Position numbers and translations under genes: made by a program | Notes under the pieces: model-generated | Seen by the model: the letters and a program-made list of their open reading frames with translations, nothing else | What the model was told of the DNA's origin: nothing | The model's database searches: none | Shown here: positions 14,222-20,623 of the stretch, in pieces | Position numbering within the stretch: the first letter of the stretch is position 1 | Layout of the letters: each line of letters opens with the position of its first letter | Origin: Clostridiales bacterium | GTDB lineage: Bacteria > Bacillota > Clostridia > Oscillospirales > Oscillospiraceae | Reading direction: 5' to 3' | NCBI GenBank assembly: GCA_012729875.1 | Contig: JAAYCC010000152.1 | Span: 1 to 20,623 of the forward strand | Length of the DNA stretch: 20,623 nt

Positions 14222-14491
14222 GTGCCGAAAAAGATTCCGATGCGGCAGTGTACCGGCTGCCGCGAAATGAAACCAAAGCGCGAGCTTATCCGCGTTGTAA
14301 AATCACCTGAGAATGAGATCTCTCTCGACTTCAAGGGTAAGGCGCAGGGCAGGGGAGCCTATGTCTGCCCAAATCTTGAATGCCTGAAAAAAGCCAGAAA
14401 GAGCAGGGCACTGGAGCGCTCTCTGGATATTTCGATACCTGAGGAGATATACGGGCAGTTGGAAGAGCAGATGGAGGCGGGCCATGAATGA
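14222..14491 (+). CDS. rnpM: RNase P modulator RnpM (YlxR, DUF448)
   Basis: YlxR-family proteins are small basic RNA-binding proteins. B. subtilis YlxR was recently named RnpM for its effect on RNase P (from memory). The 89-aa protein shows the family marks: IPMRQCTGCR with Cys10 and Cys13, ELIRVV, and GRGAYVCPNLEC with Cys49 and Cys54. The start is the GTG at 14222, 8 nt after AGGAGG (14208-14213). The in-frame GTG at 14213 overlaps the Shine-Dalgarno sequence and would add three residues not typical of the family. The 3' end overlaps ylxQ by 8 bases, which suggests translational coupling. Confidence 0.93.
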   Translation: MPKKIPMRQCTGCREMKPKRELIRVVKSPENEISLDFKGKAQGRGAYVCPNLECLKKARKSRALERSLDISIPEEIYGQLEEQMEAGHE

Positions 14492-14933
14492 TCCTCTGAA
14501 TTATTTTGGAATCGCCCGTAAAGCCGGCGCAATTGAATTAGGCGAAGTAAACTCAGGTTCAGCTATCCGCTCAGGGAAGGCAAAGCTCCTTGTTATAGCA
14601 TCAGACGCCTCCGAAAATGCCAGGAAGCGCGCTGAGAATTTTGTCTACGGCAGAAAAACTGTGCATGTCACCCTGCCATATACCAAGGAGGAGTTGTGCA
14701 GAATAACCGGGTCCCACGGCTGTTCTATGGCTGTGTTCACCGATATCGGTCTTGCCGCCGCGTTTATGAAGAATCTTGCCGAGACGGACACAGTTTACCT
14801 GACGGCTTCCGAAAAGCTCGCCGCTCAAAATGATAAAGCAATGCAACGCAGAAGAGAGGCTCAGGCACACAGCAGAAACAAAAAATTCGGCAAGCCTGCG
14901 CGCCCAGAAGCATCGGAGAAGAGGAGGAAATAA
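14484..14933 (+). CDS. ylxQ: L7Ae-family K-turn RNA-binding protein YlxQ, with basic tail
   Basis: Residues 1-100 have the L7Ae/L30e/YlxQ fold: NYFGIARKAGAIELGE at the start, KLLVIASDASENARKR near 34-49 and a hydrophobic VFTDIGLAAAF stretch. Members bind kink-turn RNA. The protein is 149 aa, whereas YlxQ is usually about 100. The extra 45 residues are a lysine/arginine- and glutamine-rich, probably disordered tail. The ATG at 14484 lies within the end of rnpM behind GGAGGCGGG. The stop is 2 bases before the infB start. It is co-transcribed with rnpM and infB, as in other Firmicutes. Confidence 0.9.
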   Translation: MNDPLNYFGIARKAGAIELGEVNSGSAIRSGKAKLLVIASDASENARKRAENFVYGRKTVHVTLPYTKEELCRITGSHGCSMAVFTDIGLAAAFMKNLAETDTVYLTASEKLAAQNDKAMQRRREAQAHSRNKKFGKPARPEASEKRRK

Positions 14934-14935
14934 TA

Positions 14936-17260
14936 ATGAGTAATATGATAAAATACAGAGTCCACGAGGTCGCGAAGGATTTCAAGATGAACTCAAAAGA
15001 AATCAGCCTGATCCTGACCGATTATGCTGCTGCTCCCAAAAACCATATGCAGGCCCTTGAGGACGATGAGCTCTCCATCATCTTCGAATACCTCACTCAG
15101 CACAATCAGATTGAGGACCTTGCCGAGGTGTTTGCAGTTTCTGAAAAGCCCGCCGAAGCAAACGATAAGTCTCCGGTACAGAAGAAGACCACGGACACCG
15201 CGGGCAATAAGACCAATACATCACATGCGCAGCCTTCAGCTGCAAAAAAGCCCGAAAAAGACAATAAGCCGCATGTTCCCCGCGCTGTCCCTGAAAAGCG
15301 GATTATCGACACACGCGGCGCAACCGTTAATATAGCCAAGTATGACGACCGCCTTGACAACCTTGTGCCGGAAAAGGCCGAAAAGATGCGTCCAGGCGGC
15401 AAGGAAAAGTTTACAAATAAAAATAAAAACCGCATAACCCCCAGTGCAAAGCGCAAGCAAGAGGAGAAGGAAAAGCTCCAGAGACTCCAGTTTGAGATTG
15501 CTAAGAAGGCTCCGCTGAAGGTCTCCATTCCAGATGAGATCAATGTCGGTGAACTTGCAAGCCGTATGAAAAAGACAGGTGCCGAAGTGGTACGCCAGCT
15601 TGTCAAGATGGGAATAATGGCCTCTTTATCCGATGTTATCGACCATGAGACCGCAGCGCTCGTGGCTATGGAAATGGGCTGTAAGGTCGAAAAGGAAGTC
15701 AATGTCACAGTTGAGGAGCGCCTCATTGACGACCACGAGGACTCTCCGGAGGATCTCGTCCCCCGCGCTCCCGTTGTTGTTGTCATGGGCCACGTCGACC
15801 ACGGCAAAACATCCCTGCTAGACCGAATCCGTGAGACAAATGTTGTCAGCGGTGAAGCAGGCGGCATCACACAGCACATAGGCGCATATCGAATAGAGGT
15901 CAACGGCAGCCCCATCACTTTCCTGGACACTCCGGGACACGAGGCTTTCACTTCCATGCGTGCCCGCGGCGCTATGATTACAGATATTGCGATACTTGTT
16001 GTCGCTGCGGACGACGGTATAAAGCCCCAGACCGTTGAGTCCATAAACCACGCCAAGGCGGCGGATATACCCATAATCGTAGCAATAAACAAAATGGATA
16101 AACCCACAGCCAACCCGGACCGTATCAAACAGCAGCTCACCGAATACGAGCTGGTCAGCGAGGAATGGGGAGGGGACACCATTATATGTCCGATCTCAGC
16201 CAAGACCGGAGAGGGTGTAAACGAACTCCTTGAAATGGTCGCTTTGACAGCCGAGATGCGTGAGCTCAAGGCCAATCCCAACCGAGCCGCAATGGGTGCC
16301 GTAATCGAAGCGCGTTTGGACAAGGGCCGCGGCCCTATTATGACTGTTTTGGTACAGAACGGCTCTCTGCACCAGGGTGACGTTATCATAGCCGGAACCA
16401 GCGTCGGCCATGTCCGCGTTATGACCAACGAAAAGGGCGAGCGCCTTACTGACGCCGGTCCCTCCGTCCCTGTAGAGATAGCGGGTATGTCGGAAGTTCC
16501 GAATGCCGGCGACACCTTCAACGCTGTAGACGATGAACGTATGGCCCGCGAGCTTGTTGCACAGAGAAAACAGCAGAACAAGGACGCCCTTATTGGTACG
16601 GCAAAGAAAGTTACACTTGAGGATCTGTTTGCCCAGATACAGCAGGGCGAGATAAAGGATCTCAATATCATTGTCAAGGCGGATGTGCAGGGCAGCGCCG
16701 AGGCGGTCAAGTCCTCGCTTGAAAAGCTCTCAAACGATGAAGTCAGAGTGAGAGTGATACACTCGGCCGTCGGCGCCATAAGCGAATCCGATGTTATGCT
16801 GGCAGCGACCAGCGGCGCGATAATCGTCGGATTCAATGTGCGTCCGGAGAACGTGGCACGCGACTATGCCGCGAGAGCAAACGTCGATATACGCATGTAC
16901 CGCGTGATCTACGACTGCATCAACGAGATAGAGTCCGCTATGAAGGGTCTTCTGGCGCCTAAGTTCAAGGAAGTCGTCGTCGGCCACGCAGAGGTTCGCC
17001 AGCTGATAAAAGTGTCGAAGGTCGGAACCATCTGCGGCTGCTACGTACAGGACGGCAAGATGGTCCGAAACGGCAAGGCCCGCGTTGTACGTGACGGTAT
17101 AGTCATATACGAAGGCGATCTCGGTTCTCTGCGCCGTTTCAAGGATGACGTCAAGGAGGTTGCGACAAACTACGAGTGCGGCATAAATATAGAAAACTTT
17201 AACGATGAAAAAGAAGGCGACATCATCGAGTGTTTCATCATGGAACAGATTGTTGACTGA
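14936..17260 (+). CDS. infB: Translation initiation factor IF-2
   Basis: IF-2 is the GTPase that places fMet-tRNA on the 30S initiation complex and promotes subunit joining. The 774-aa length is normal for Firmicutes. The N-terminal IF2_N module (1-55) is followed by a charged linker (about 60-190) and a second IF2_N module (about 200-255, with GELASRMKKTGAEVVRQLV). The G domain has GHVDHGKT (285-292), DTPGH (331-335) and NKMD (385-388). Beta-barrel domains II, III and IV follow, with RVIYDCINEIESAMKGLL near 660 marking domain IV. A GGAGG in the end of ylxQ serves as the ribosome-binding site. Confidence 0.98.
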   Translation: MSNMIKYRVHEVAKDFKMNSKEISLILTDYAAAPKNHMQALEDDELSIIFEYLTQHNQIEDLAEVFAVSEKPAEANDKSPVQKKTTDTAGNKTNTSHAQPSAAKKPEKDNKPHVPRAVPEKRIIDTRGATVNIAKYDDRLDNLVPEKAEKMRPGGKEKFTNKNKNRITPSAKRKQEEKEKLQRLQFEIAKKAPLKVSIPDEINVGELASRMKKTGAEVVRQLVKMGIMASLSDVIDHETAALVAMEMGCKVEKEVNVTVEERLIDDHEDSPEDLVPRAPVVVVMGHVDHGKTSLLDRIRETNVVSGEAGGITQHIGAYRIEVNGSPITFLDTPGHEAFTSMRARGAMITDIAILVVAADDGIKPQTVESINHAKAADIPIIVAINKMDKPTANPDRIKQQLTEYELVSEEWGGDTIICPISAKTGEGVNELLEMVALTAEMRELKANPNRAAMGAVIEARLDKGRGPIMTVLVQNGSLHQGDVIIAGTSVGHVRVMTNEKGERLTDAGPSVPVEIAGMSEVPNAGDTFNAVDDERMARELVAQRKQQNKDALIGTAKKVTLEDLFAQIQQGEIKDLNIIVKADVQGSAEAVKSSLEKLSNDEVRVRVIHSAVGAISESDVMLAATSGAIIVGFNVRPENVARDYAARANVDIRMYRVIYDCINEIESAMKGLLAPKFKEVVVGHAEVRQLIKVSKVGTICGCYVQDGKMVRNGKARVVRDGIVIYEGDLGSLRRFKDDVKEVATNYECGINIENFNDEKEGDIIECFIMEQIVD

Positions 17261-17269
17261 AAATAATAA

Positions 17270-17293
17270 GGCCGCCGGTTACGGCGGTCTTTA
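17270..17293 (+). other. Short GC-rich hairpin between infB and rbfA
   Basis: GGCCGCC (17270-17276) can pair with GGCGGTC (17283-17289) through one G-U pair, with a 6-nt loop, followed by only three T. It is too weak in U-tract to be a convincing terminator within an operon, and may be an RNA-processing or stability element. Confidence 0.4.
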
Positions 17294-17313
17294 CCGCTTG
17301 GGAGAGTTAATTT

Positions 17314-17700
17314 ATGGCAGGCTTTAAACTTGAGAGAACAAACGACGATATCCGTATCGTCCTGAGTGAGCTGCTCCGCTCTATAAAGGATCCCCGCGTC
17401 AATCAGGGTATGCTCAGCATTACGCGCACAGATACGACAGGCGATCTGCGCTACTGCAAGGTATATCTCAGCGTATACGGCCTTGAAAATGAAAAAGAAC
17501 TCAAAAAAGGACTTAAATCCGCTTCCGGATGGCTCCGCCGTGAGCTTGGCAGCAAGCTCAGTCTCAGATATACGCCGGAGCTTATTTTCGAGCTGGACGA
17601 CTCCATCGAACACGGCGCGCATATCAACAGGATAATGAGCGAACCGGGGTTTTTGGATCGCAATACTTCCGCGGAGGATGGACAAAATGACAATAACTGA
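17314..17700 (+). CDS. rbfA: Ribosome-binding factor A
   Basis: RbfA is a single KH-like-domain protein that binds the 30S subunit during late 16S rRNA maturation. The 128-aa length is typical. Recognisable blocks are RTNDDIRIVLSELLRSIKDPR near the N-terminus, the strand CKVYLSVYG, and RYTPELIFELDDSIEHGAHI near residues 87-106. The ATG at 17314 has GGGAG 9 bases upstream. Its last codons overlap the nrnA start. Confidence 0.95.
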   Translation: MAGFKLERTNDDIRIVLSELLRSIKDPRVNQGMLSITRTDTTGDLRYCKVYLSVYGLENEKELKKGLKSASGWLRRELGSKLSLRYTPELIFELDDSIEHGAHINRIMSEPGFLDRNTSAEDGQNDNN

Positions 17701-18622
17701 TGTTGTGAGCAGACTGCGCGAACACGACGATTTCATCATAATCACCCATATAAGACCCGACGGTGATACCGTCGGGTCCGGTGCCGCACTCTGCAACGCT
17801 CTGCAGAAGGCGGGAAAGCGCGCATATCTCTATGATAACCCTCAGTTTCCAGATTGCTATCCTTGGCTGAGCGACCCCTTTGTCGCACCGCAGGGCTATG
17901 AGCCAAAGTTTGCCGTAGCAGTTGATCTTGCTGAGGAAAAAATGTTTCCCAAAGGCTTTTCAGGCCCGGTTGATCTCTGTATTGACCACCACCCGTCAAA
18001 CTCTCACTACGCAATAGAGACCTATCTCGAGCCGGATAAGGCCTCCTGCGGCGAGATAGTCATGAAGGTCGTTAAGGAGCTCTGCGGAAAGCTTGAAAAA
18101 GACCTTGCCGACCAGCTCTATGTTGCGGTCGCTACGGATACGGGCTGTTTTGTCTACGGCAATACGACCGGGGACACTCTGCGCGCTGCCGCCGAGCTCT
18201 GTGACGCAGGAGCGTCGAACACTGTGCTCAACAAAATTCTCTTCAGAACTAGCTCCAAGGCGCGGCTGCTGCTGGAGAGTATGATCTTTTCCTCCCTTCG
18301 CTATTACCACGGAGGCAAAACGGTTTTTGCAATCGTGACGAACGATATGCTGACCAAAGCCGGCGCCACTGAAAAGGACTGTAACGACATTGCATCCCTG
18401 CCTGGCAGAGTGGAGGGGGCGGCGACCTCTGCAGTCATCAAGGAAGTGGACGCCAACCACTGCAAGATATCACTGAGGACCAACGGTATGGTAAACGCCA
18501 ACGCCGTCTGCAAAAAATTCGGCGGCGGAGGACACGCGATGGCCTCGGGCTGCAGTATGGACAAGTCCTGTGAGGAGGCTGCGGCAATGCTTGCAGACGC
18601 CATAGCAGAGGTCATTGAATGA
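17687..18622 (+). CDS. nrnA: DHH/DHHA1 phosphoesterase, NrnA-like nanoRNase/pAp phosphatase
   Basis: The 311-aa enzyme belongs to the DHH family. NrnA degrades 2-5-nt RNAs and dephosphorylates 3'-phosphoadenosine 5'-phosphate, using manganese. Metal-binding motifs are HIRPDGD (21-27), Asp80 in VAVDL, and DHH at 100-102. The DHHA1 domain holds GGGGHAMASG near the C-terminus. The ATG at 17687 is preferred because GGAGG (17673-17677) is 9 nt upstream; an in-frame ATG at 17678 directly abuts it. It overlaps rbfA by 14 bases and truB by 4 (ATGA), so it is coupled within the operon. This rbfA-nrnA-truB order is common in Firmicutes and Actinobacteria. Confidence 0.93.
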   Translation: MTITDVVSRLREHDDFIIITHIRPDGDTVGSGAALCNALQKAGKRAYLYDNPQFPDCYPWLSDPFVAPQGYEPKFAVAVDLAEEKMFPKGFSGPVDLCIDHHPSNSHYAIETYLEPDKASCGEIVMKVVKELCGKLEKDLADQLYVAVATDTGCFVYGNTTGDTLRAAAELCDAGASNTVLNKILFRTSSKARLLLESMIFSSLRYYHGGKTVFAIVTNDMLTKAGATEKDCNDIASLPGRVEGAATSAVIKEVDANHCKISLRTNGMVNANAVCKKFGGGGHAMASGCSMDKSCEEAAAMLADAIAEVIE

Positions 18623-19488
18623 ACGGCATACTTCTTGTAGACAAGCCCCCTGATTTTACAAGCCATGATGTAGTGGCAAAGCTTCGCGGCTTACTGCGTG
18701 AGCGGAGGATAGGACATTCAGGAACGCTTGATCCTATGGCGACGGGGCTTTTGGTCCTGTTCATCGGCAGGGCGACCCGCGCCGTCCAGTTCGCCGAAAA
18801 CCACGAAAAAGAGTATATTGCGGGGCTTCGCCCCGGAATCGTGACCGATACTCAGGATATCACCGGAACTGTGCTAAGAACCGGTGACAAAAGTTTCACA
18901 GCCGAAGAGCTCACCGCGGTCCTGCCCGATTTCACGGGCGATATTATGCAGATCCCGCCCATGTATTCAGCCATCAAGATAGACGGCAAAAAGCTCTATG
19001 AAATAGCCAGAAAGGGCGGAGAAGTGGAGCGCAAAAGCCGCCCTGTCACTATCAGCGAGCTACAGCTTCTTGGCGAAGAGAACGGAGACTTTTTTCTGCG
19101 TATCCGCTGCTCAAAGGGCACCTATATTCGTACTCTCTGCCATGATATCGGCAAAAAGCTTGGCACCGGTGCGGCGCTCTCTTATCTGCGGCGGACAAAA
19201 TGCGGCTCTTTTTCCGTGGAGAATTCTCTGACTGTCGACGAGATTCAGGATCTGGCCGGTAAGGGCGAAATTGAAGAGAAGCTCATACCCGTTGACACGC
19301 TTTTCTGTACCTCTCCTTCTTGCACGCTAAATGAGGTACAAAAGAAAAAATGCCTTTGCGGAACCTCGTTTGATGCGGACCTGCCTGACGGCAATTACCG
19401 TGTTTATGATGAGGAAGGGGCATTTCTTATGTACGCAAATACACAAAATGGAACCATGTCCGTCATTAAGAGCTTCTTTGAAATATAG
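18619..19488 (+). CDS. truB: tRNA pseudouridine(55) synthase TruB
   Basis: TruB isomerises U55 in the T loop of nearly all tRNAs. The 289-aa protein opens with NGILLVDKPPDFTSHDVV and has the catalytic motif GHSGTLDPMATG with nucleophile Asp38. MYSAIKIDGKKLYEIARKG (about 115-133) and GTYIRTLCHDIG are the other conserved TruB blocks. The C-terminal 60 residues resemble the shortened PUA-like end of Firmicutes TruB. The start overlaps the nrnA stop by ATGA. Gap to ribF is 43 bases. Confidence 0.97.
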   Translation: MNGILLVDKPPDFTSHDVVAKLRGLLRERRIGHSGTLDPMATGLLVLFIGRATRAVQFAENHEKEYIAGLRPGIVTDTQDITGTVLRTGDKSFTAEELTAVLPDFTGDIMQIPPMYSAIKIDGKKLYEIARKGGEVERKSRPVTISELQLLGEENGDFFLRIRCSKGTYIRTLCHDIGKKLGTGAALSYLRRTKCGSFSVENSLTVDEIQDLAGKGEIEEKLIPVDTLFCTSPSCTLNEVQKKKCLCGTSFDADLPDGNYRVYDEEGAFLMYANTQNGTMSVIKSFFEI

Positions 19489-19531
19489 AAATATTATGTA
19501 AACTAATCGTTGCGATTGGTACGGAGGAAAT

Positions 19532-20449
19532 ATGCAGGCTGAGAATACTAAACCGCTTGTTATAGCGCTCGGATTTTTTGACGGAGTACACATAGGCCAT
19601 GCCGAGCTTATCAATATGGCAAAGCACCGCGCCGAGCAGATAGGCGCAGAGCCTGCCGTTCTGTCTTTTGATGTCAGCCCCGAATCTGTCGTCACAGGGA
19701 AAATGATCCCGCTTATCGGCAGCACAGAGACTAGAGCGGACATAATAGGCCGCTTCTGCGGCGTCAGGAATGTCATAATATACCATTTTGACAGATACAT
19801 CATGTCCATGCCGTGGAGAGAGTTCATCGACTCGCTGGTCAGACAGTTCCATGCCGTTCATTTTGTCATAGGACACGACTTCAATTGCGGCCATAAGGGA
19901 GAGGGCACGCCCGACAGGATACTCGAATACTGTGCCGAGGTCGGGCTCGGCTGTGACGTCATTCCAAAGATAACGCTTGAGGGCATAACCGTCAGCTCGA
20001 CCTATATCCGCAAGCTCATAGCTGAAGGCGACATAGAGAGGGCAAATCTTTTTCTGGGCCACCCGTATACCTTTACGGGCACCGTAAAACAGGGCTATAA
20101 ACTGGGCAGACGGCTCGGCACACCTACTATCAATCTCGCCTCCTCGCCCGAACTTCTGCTGCCTTTAAAGGGCGTGTATGCAACTAAAGTCGTGCTGGAC
20201 GACACAGAGAAATACGCCGTGACCAATGTAGGCGTACGACCGACATTCAGCTCAGAGAACGAGGTGTCAATAGAGAGCCACATTCTCGACTTTGAGGGCG
20301 ACCTCTACGGTAAATTTGTCCGCGTCGACTTTTACAACTTTTTGAGACCAGAGATGAAATTTACAAATCCGCGCGATCTGAGCCGCCAGATTGAGAGCGA
20401 CACAAAACAGGCGCGGGAATACCTTGAATACTGGGACACCGGAAAATAA
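19532..20449 (+). CDS. ribF: Bifunctional riboflavin kinase/FAD synthetase
   Basis: RibF phosphorylates riboflavin to FMN and adenylylates FMN to FAD. The 305-aa protein has the N-terminal nucleotidyltransferase domain with GFFDGVHIGH (14-23) and VSSTYIRKLIAEGD (about 154-167), and the C-terminal flavokinase domain with GRRLGTPTINL (192-202), GVRPTF (234-239) and SIESHILDFEGDLYG (about 246-260), including the likely catalytic Glu. The N-terminus is short, with about a dozen residues before the first motif. The ATG at 19532 follows ACGGAGGAAAT. It closes the operon, before a strong terminator. FAD and FMN supply serves, among others, the NfnAB flavoenzyme encoded nearby. Confidence 0.96.
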   Translation: MQAENTKPLVIALGFFDGVHIGHAELINMAKHRAEQIGAEPAVLSFDVSPESVVTGKMIPLIGSTETRADIIGRFCGVRNVIIYHFDRYIMSMPWREFIDSLVRQFHAVHFVIGHDFNCGHKGEGTPDRILEYCAEVGLGCDVIPKITLEGITVSSTYIRKLIAEGDIERANLFLGHPYTFTGTVKQGYKLGRRLGTPTINLASSPELLLPLKGVYATKVVLDDTEKYAVTNVGVRPTFSSENEVSIESHILDFEGDLYGKFVRVDFYNFLRPEMKFTNPRDLSRQIESDTKQAREYLEYWDTGK

Positions 20450-20490
20450 TAATAAAAGACACGGATTTCTCCGTGTCTTTTATTATTTTA
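20448..20490. terminator. Strong bidirectional terminator after ribF
   Basis: Bases 20448-20465 and 20470-20487 form a perfect 18-bp stem with a TTTC tetraloop. The inner GC-rich part is GACACGGA/TCCGTGTC, flanked by A-rich and T-rich arms, so each strand reads as a terminator. The left arm begins inside the ribF stop codon. It serves both ribF and the convergent gene at the right edge. Confidence 0.92.
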
Positions 20491-20495
20491 GAGCA

Positions 20496-20623
20496 CTATT
20501 TTGCAAGTACCTTTTTCAGCCTTGCGTAGCGAGGCAGGGACTGCTCGGTGGGCCTGTCCGGCTGACCCTGAATAAGCGGCAAAACATAGTCGATGAACTT
20601 CTGGTTCACATTGTTGCCCTCGG
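20496..20623 (-). CDS. Probable 6-phosphofructokinase (PPi-type), C-terminal end only
   Basis: The minus strand is open from the right edge to TAG at 20498-20496, giving 42 codons. The peptide contains VNQKFIDYVLPLIQG and ends with RYARLKKVLAK. This resembles my memory of the C-terminus of clostridial PPi-dependent or ATP-dependent phosphofructokinases. No catalytic motif lies in the window, so the call rests on the tail alone. The gene is convergent with ribF and shares its terminator. Confidence 0.55.
   Translation of the reverse strand, partial: EGNNVNQKFIDYVLPLIQGQPDRPTEQSLPRYARLKKVLAK

Noticed and set aside
15106..16836. 576-aa open frame on the minus strand
   Set aside because: It lies fully antisense to infB; its Ser/Thr/Ile-rich translation is the mirror of infB codon use and matches no family I know.
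19502..19520. Small hairpin AATCG-TTG-CGATT between truB and ribF
   Set aside because: Short AT-rich stem with no U-tract; too weak to be called a terminator or regulatory element.
1..20623. Mobile elements, CRISPR arrays, tRNA/rRNA genes, phage or toxin-antitoxin modules
   Set aside because: No transposase, integrase, spaced repeats or RNA-gene signatures were seen on either strand; nearly all DNA is explained by conserved housekeeping genes.

Overview
The window is an ordinary chromosomal stretch from a low-to-mid GC Firmicute of class Clostridia. Gene content and order (ftsK/spoIIIE; mrnC next to rqcH; DUF4364; YerB-like lipoprotein; NfnAB; and the complete rimP-nusA-rnpM-ylxQ-infB-rbfA-nrnA-truB-ribF cluster) fit a spore-forming anaerobe, perhaps Oscillospiraceae/Ruminococcaceae-like. 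The family-level placement is an inference; no rRNA or other phylogenetic marker was analysed. I see no insertion sequence, prophage, CRISPR array, tRNA or rRNA.

Layout. (1) 1-4360, plus strand: the 3' part of an FtsK/SpoIIIE DNA translocase, open at the left edge, then a perfect hairpin, then mrnC and rqcH one base apart (23S rRNA maturation and ribosome-associated quality control). (2) 4389-6296, minus strand: a surface protein with a cadherin-like Ig domain and three S-layer-homology repeats, and upstream of it a cysteine-rich protein I cannot assign. Each has its own terminator. (3) 6377-7994, plus strand: a near-consensus promoter drives a DUF4364 winged-helix-type protein and asnA. (4) 8160-9215, minus strand: a DUF3048 lipoprotein, divergent from (5) a YwlG/TIGR01440 protein at 9365-9904; their two promoters share one -35 region. 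(6) 10207-12448: nfnA-nfnB, the electron-bifurcating NADH-dependent ferredoxin:NADP oxidoreductase. (7) 12537-20449: the translation/transcription operon from rimP to ribF, with an intrinsic terminator-like hairpin in its leader. (8) The right edge holds the 3' end of a convergent gene, probably a phosphofructokinase.

The long operon joins ribosome and RNA functions: 30S assembly (RimP, RbfA), elongation/termination (NusA), RNase P modulation (RnpM), a K-turn binding L7Ae protein (YlxQ), initiation (IF-2), nanoRNA/pAp degradation (NrnA) and tRNA pseudouridine-55 (TruB), plus FAD synthesis (RibF). Its genes overlap or are tightly spaced, and no strong internal terminator is seen between rimP and ribF.

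Nothing here is clearly a new biological system. The points that most deserve a second look are regulatory: the divergent promoters sharing a -35 palindrome (9268-9318), the candidate NusA-type attenuator ahead of rimP (12595-12618), and a possible Shine-Dalgarno-sequestering leader on the SLH gene. Also worth checking are a Glu-for-Asp change in the RqcH DR motif and the unassigned cysteine-rich protein with a sporulation-sigma-like -10 box.
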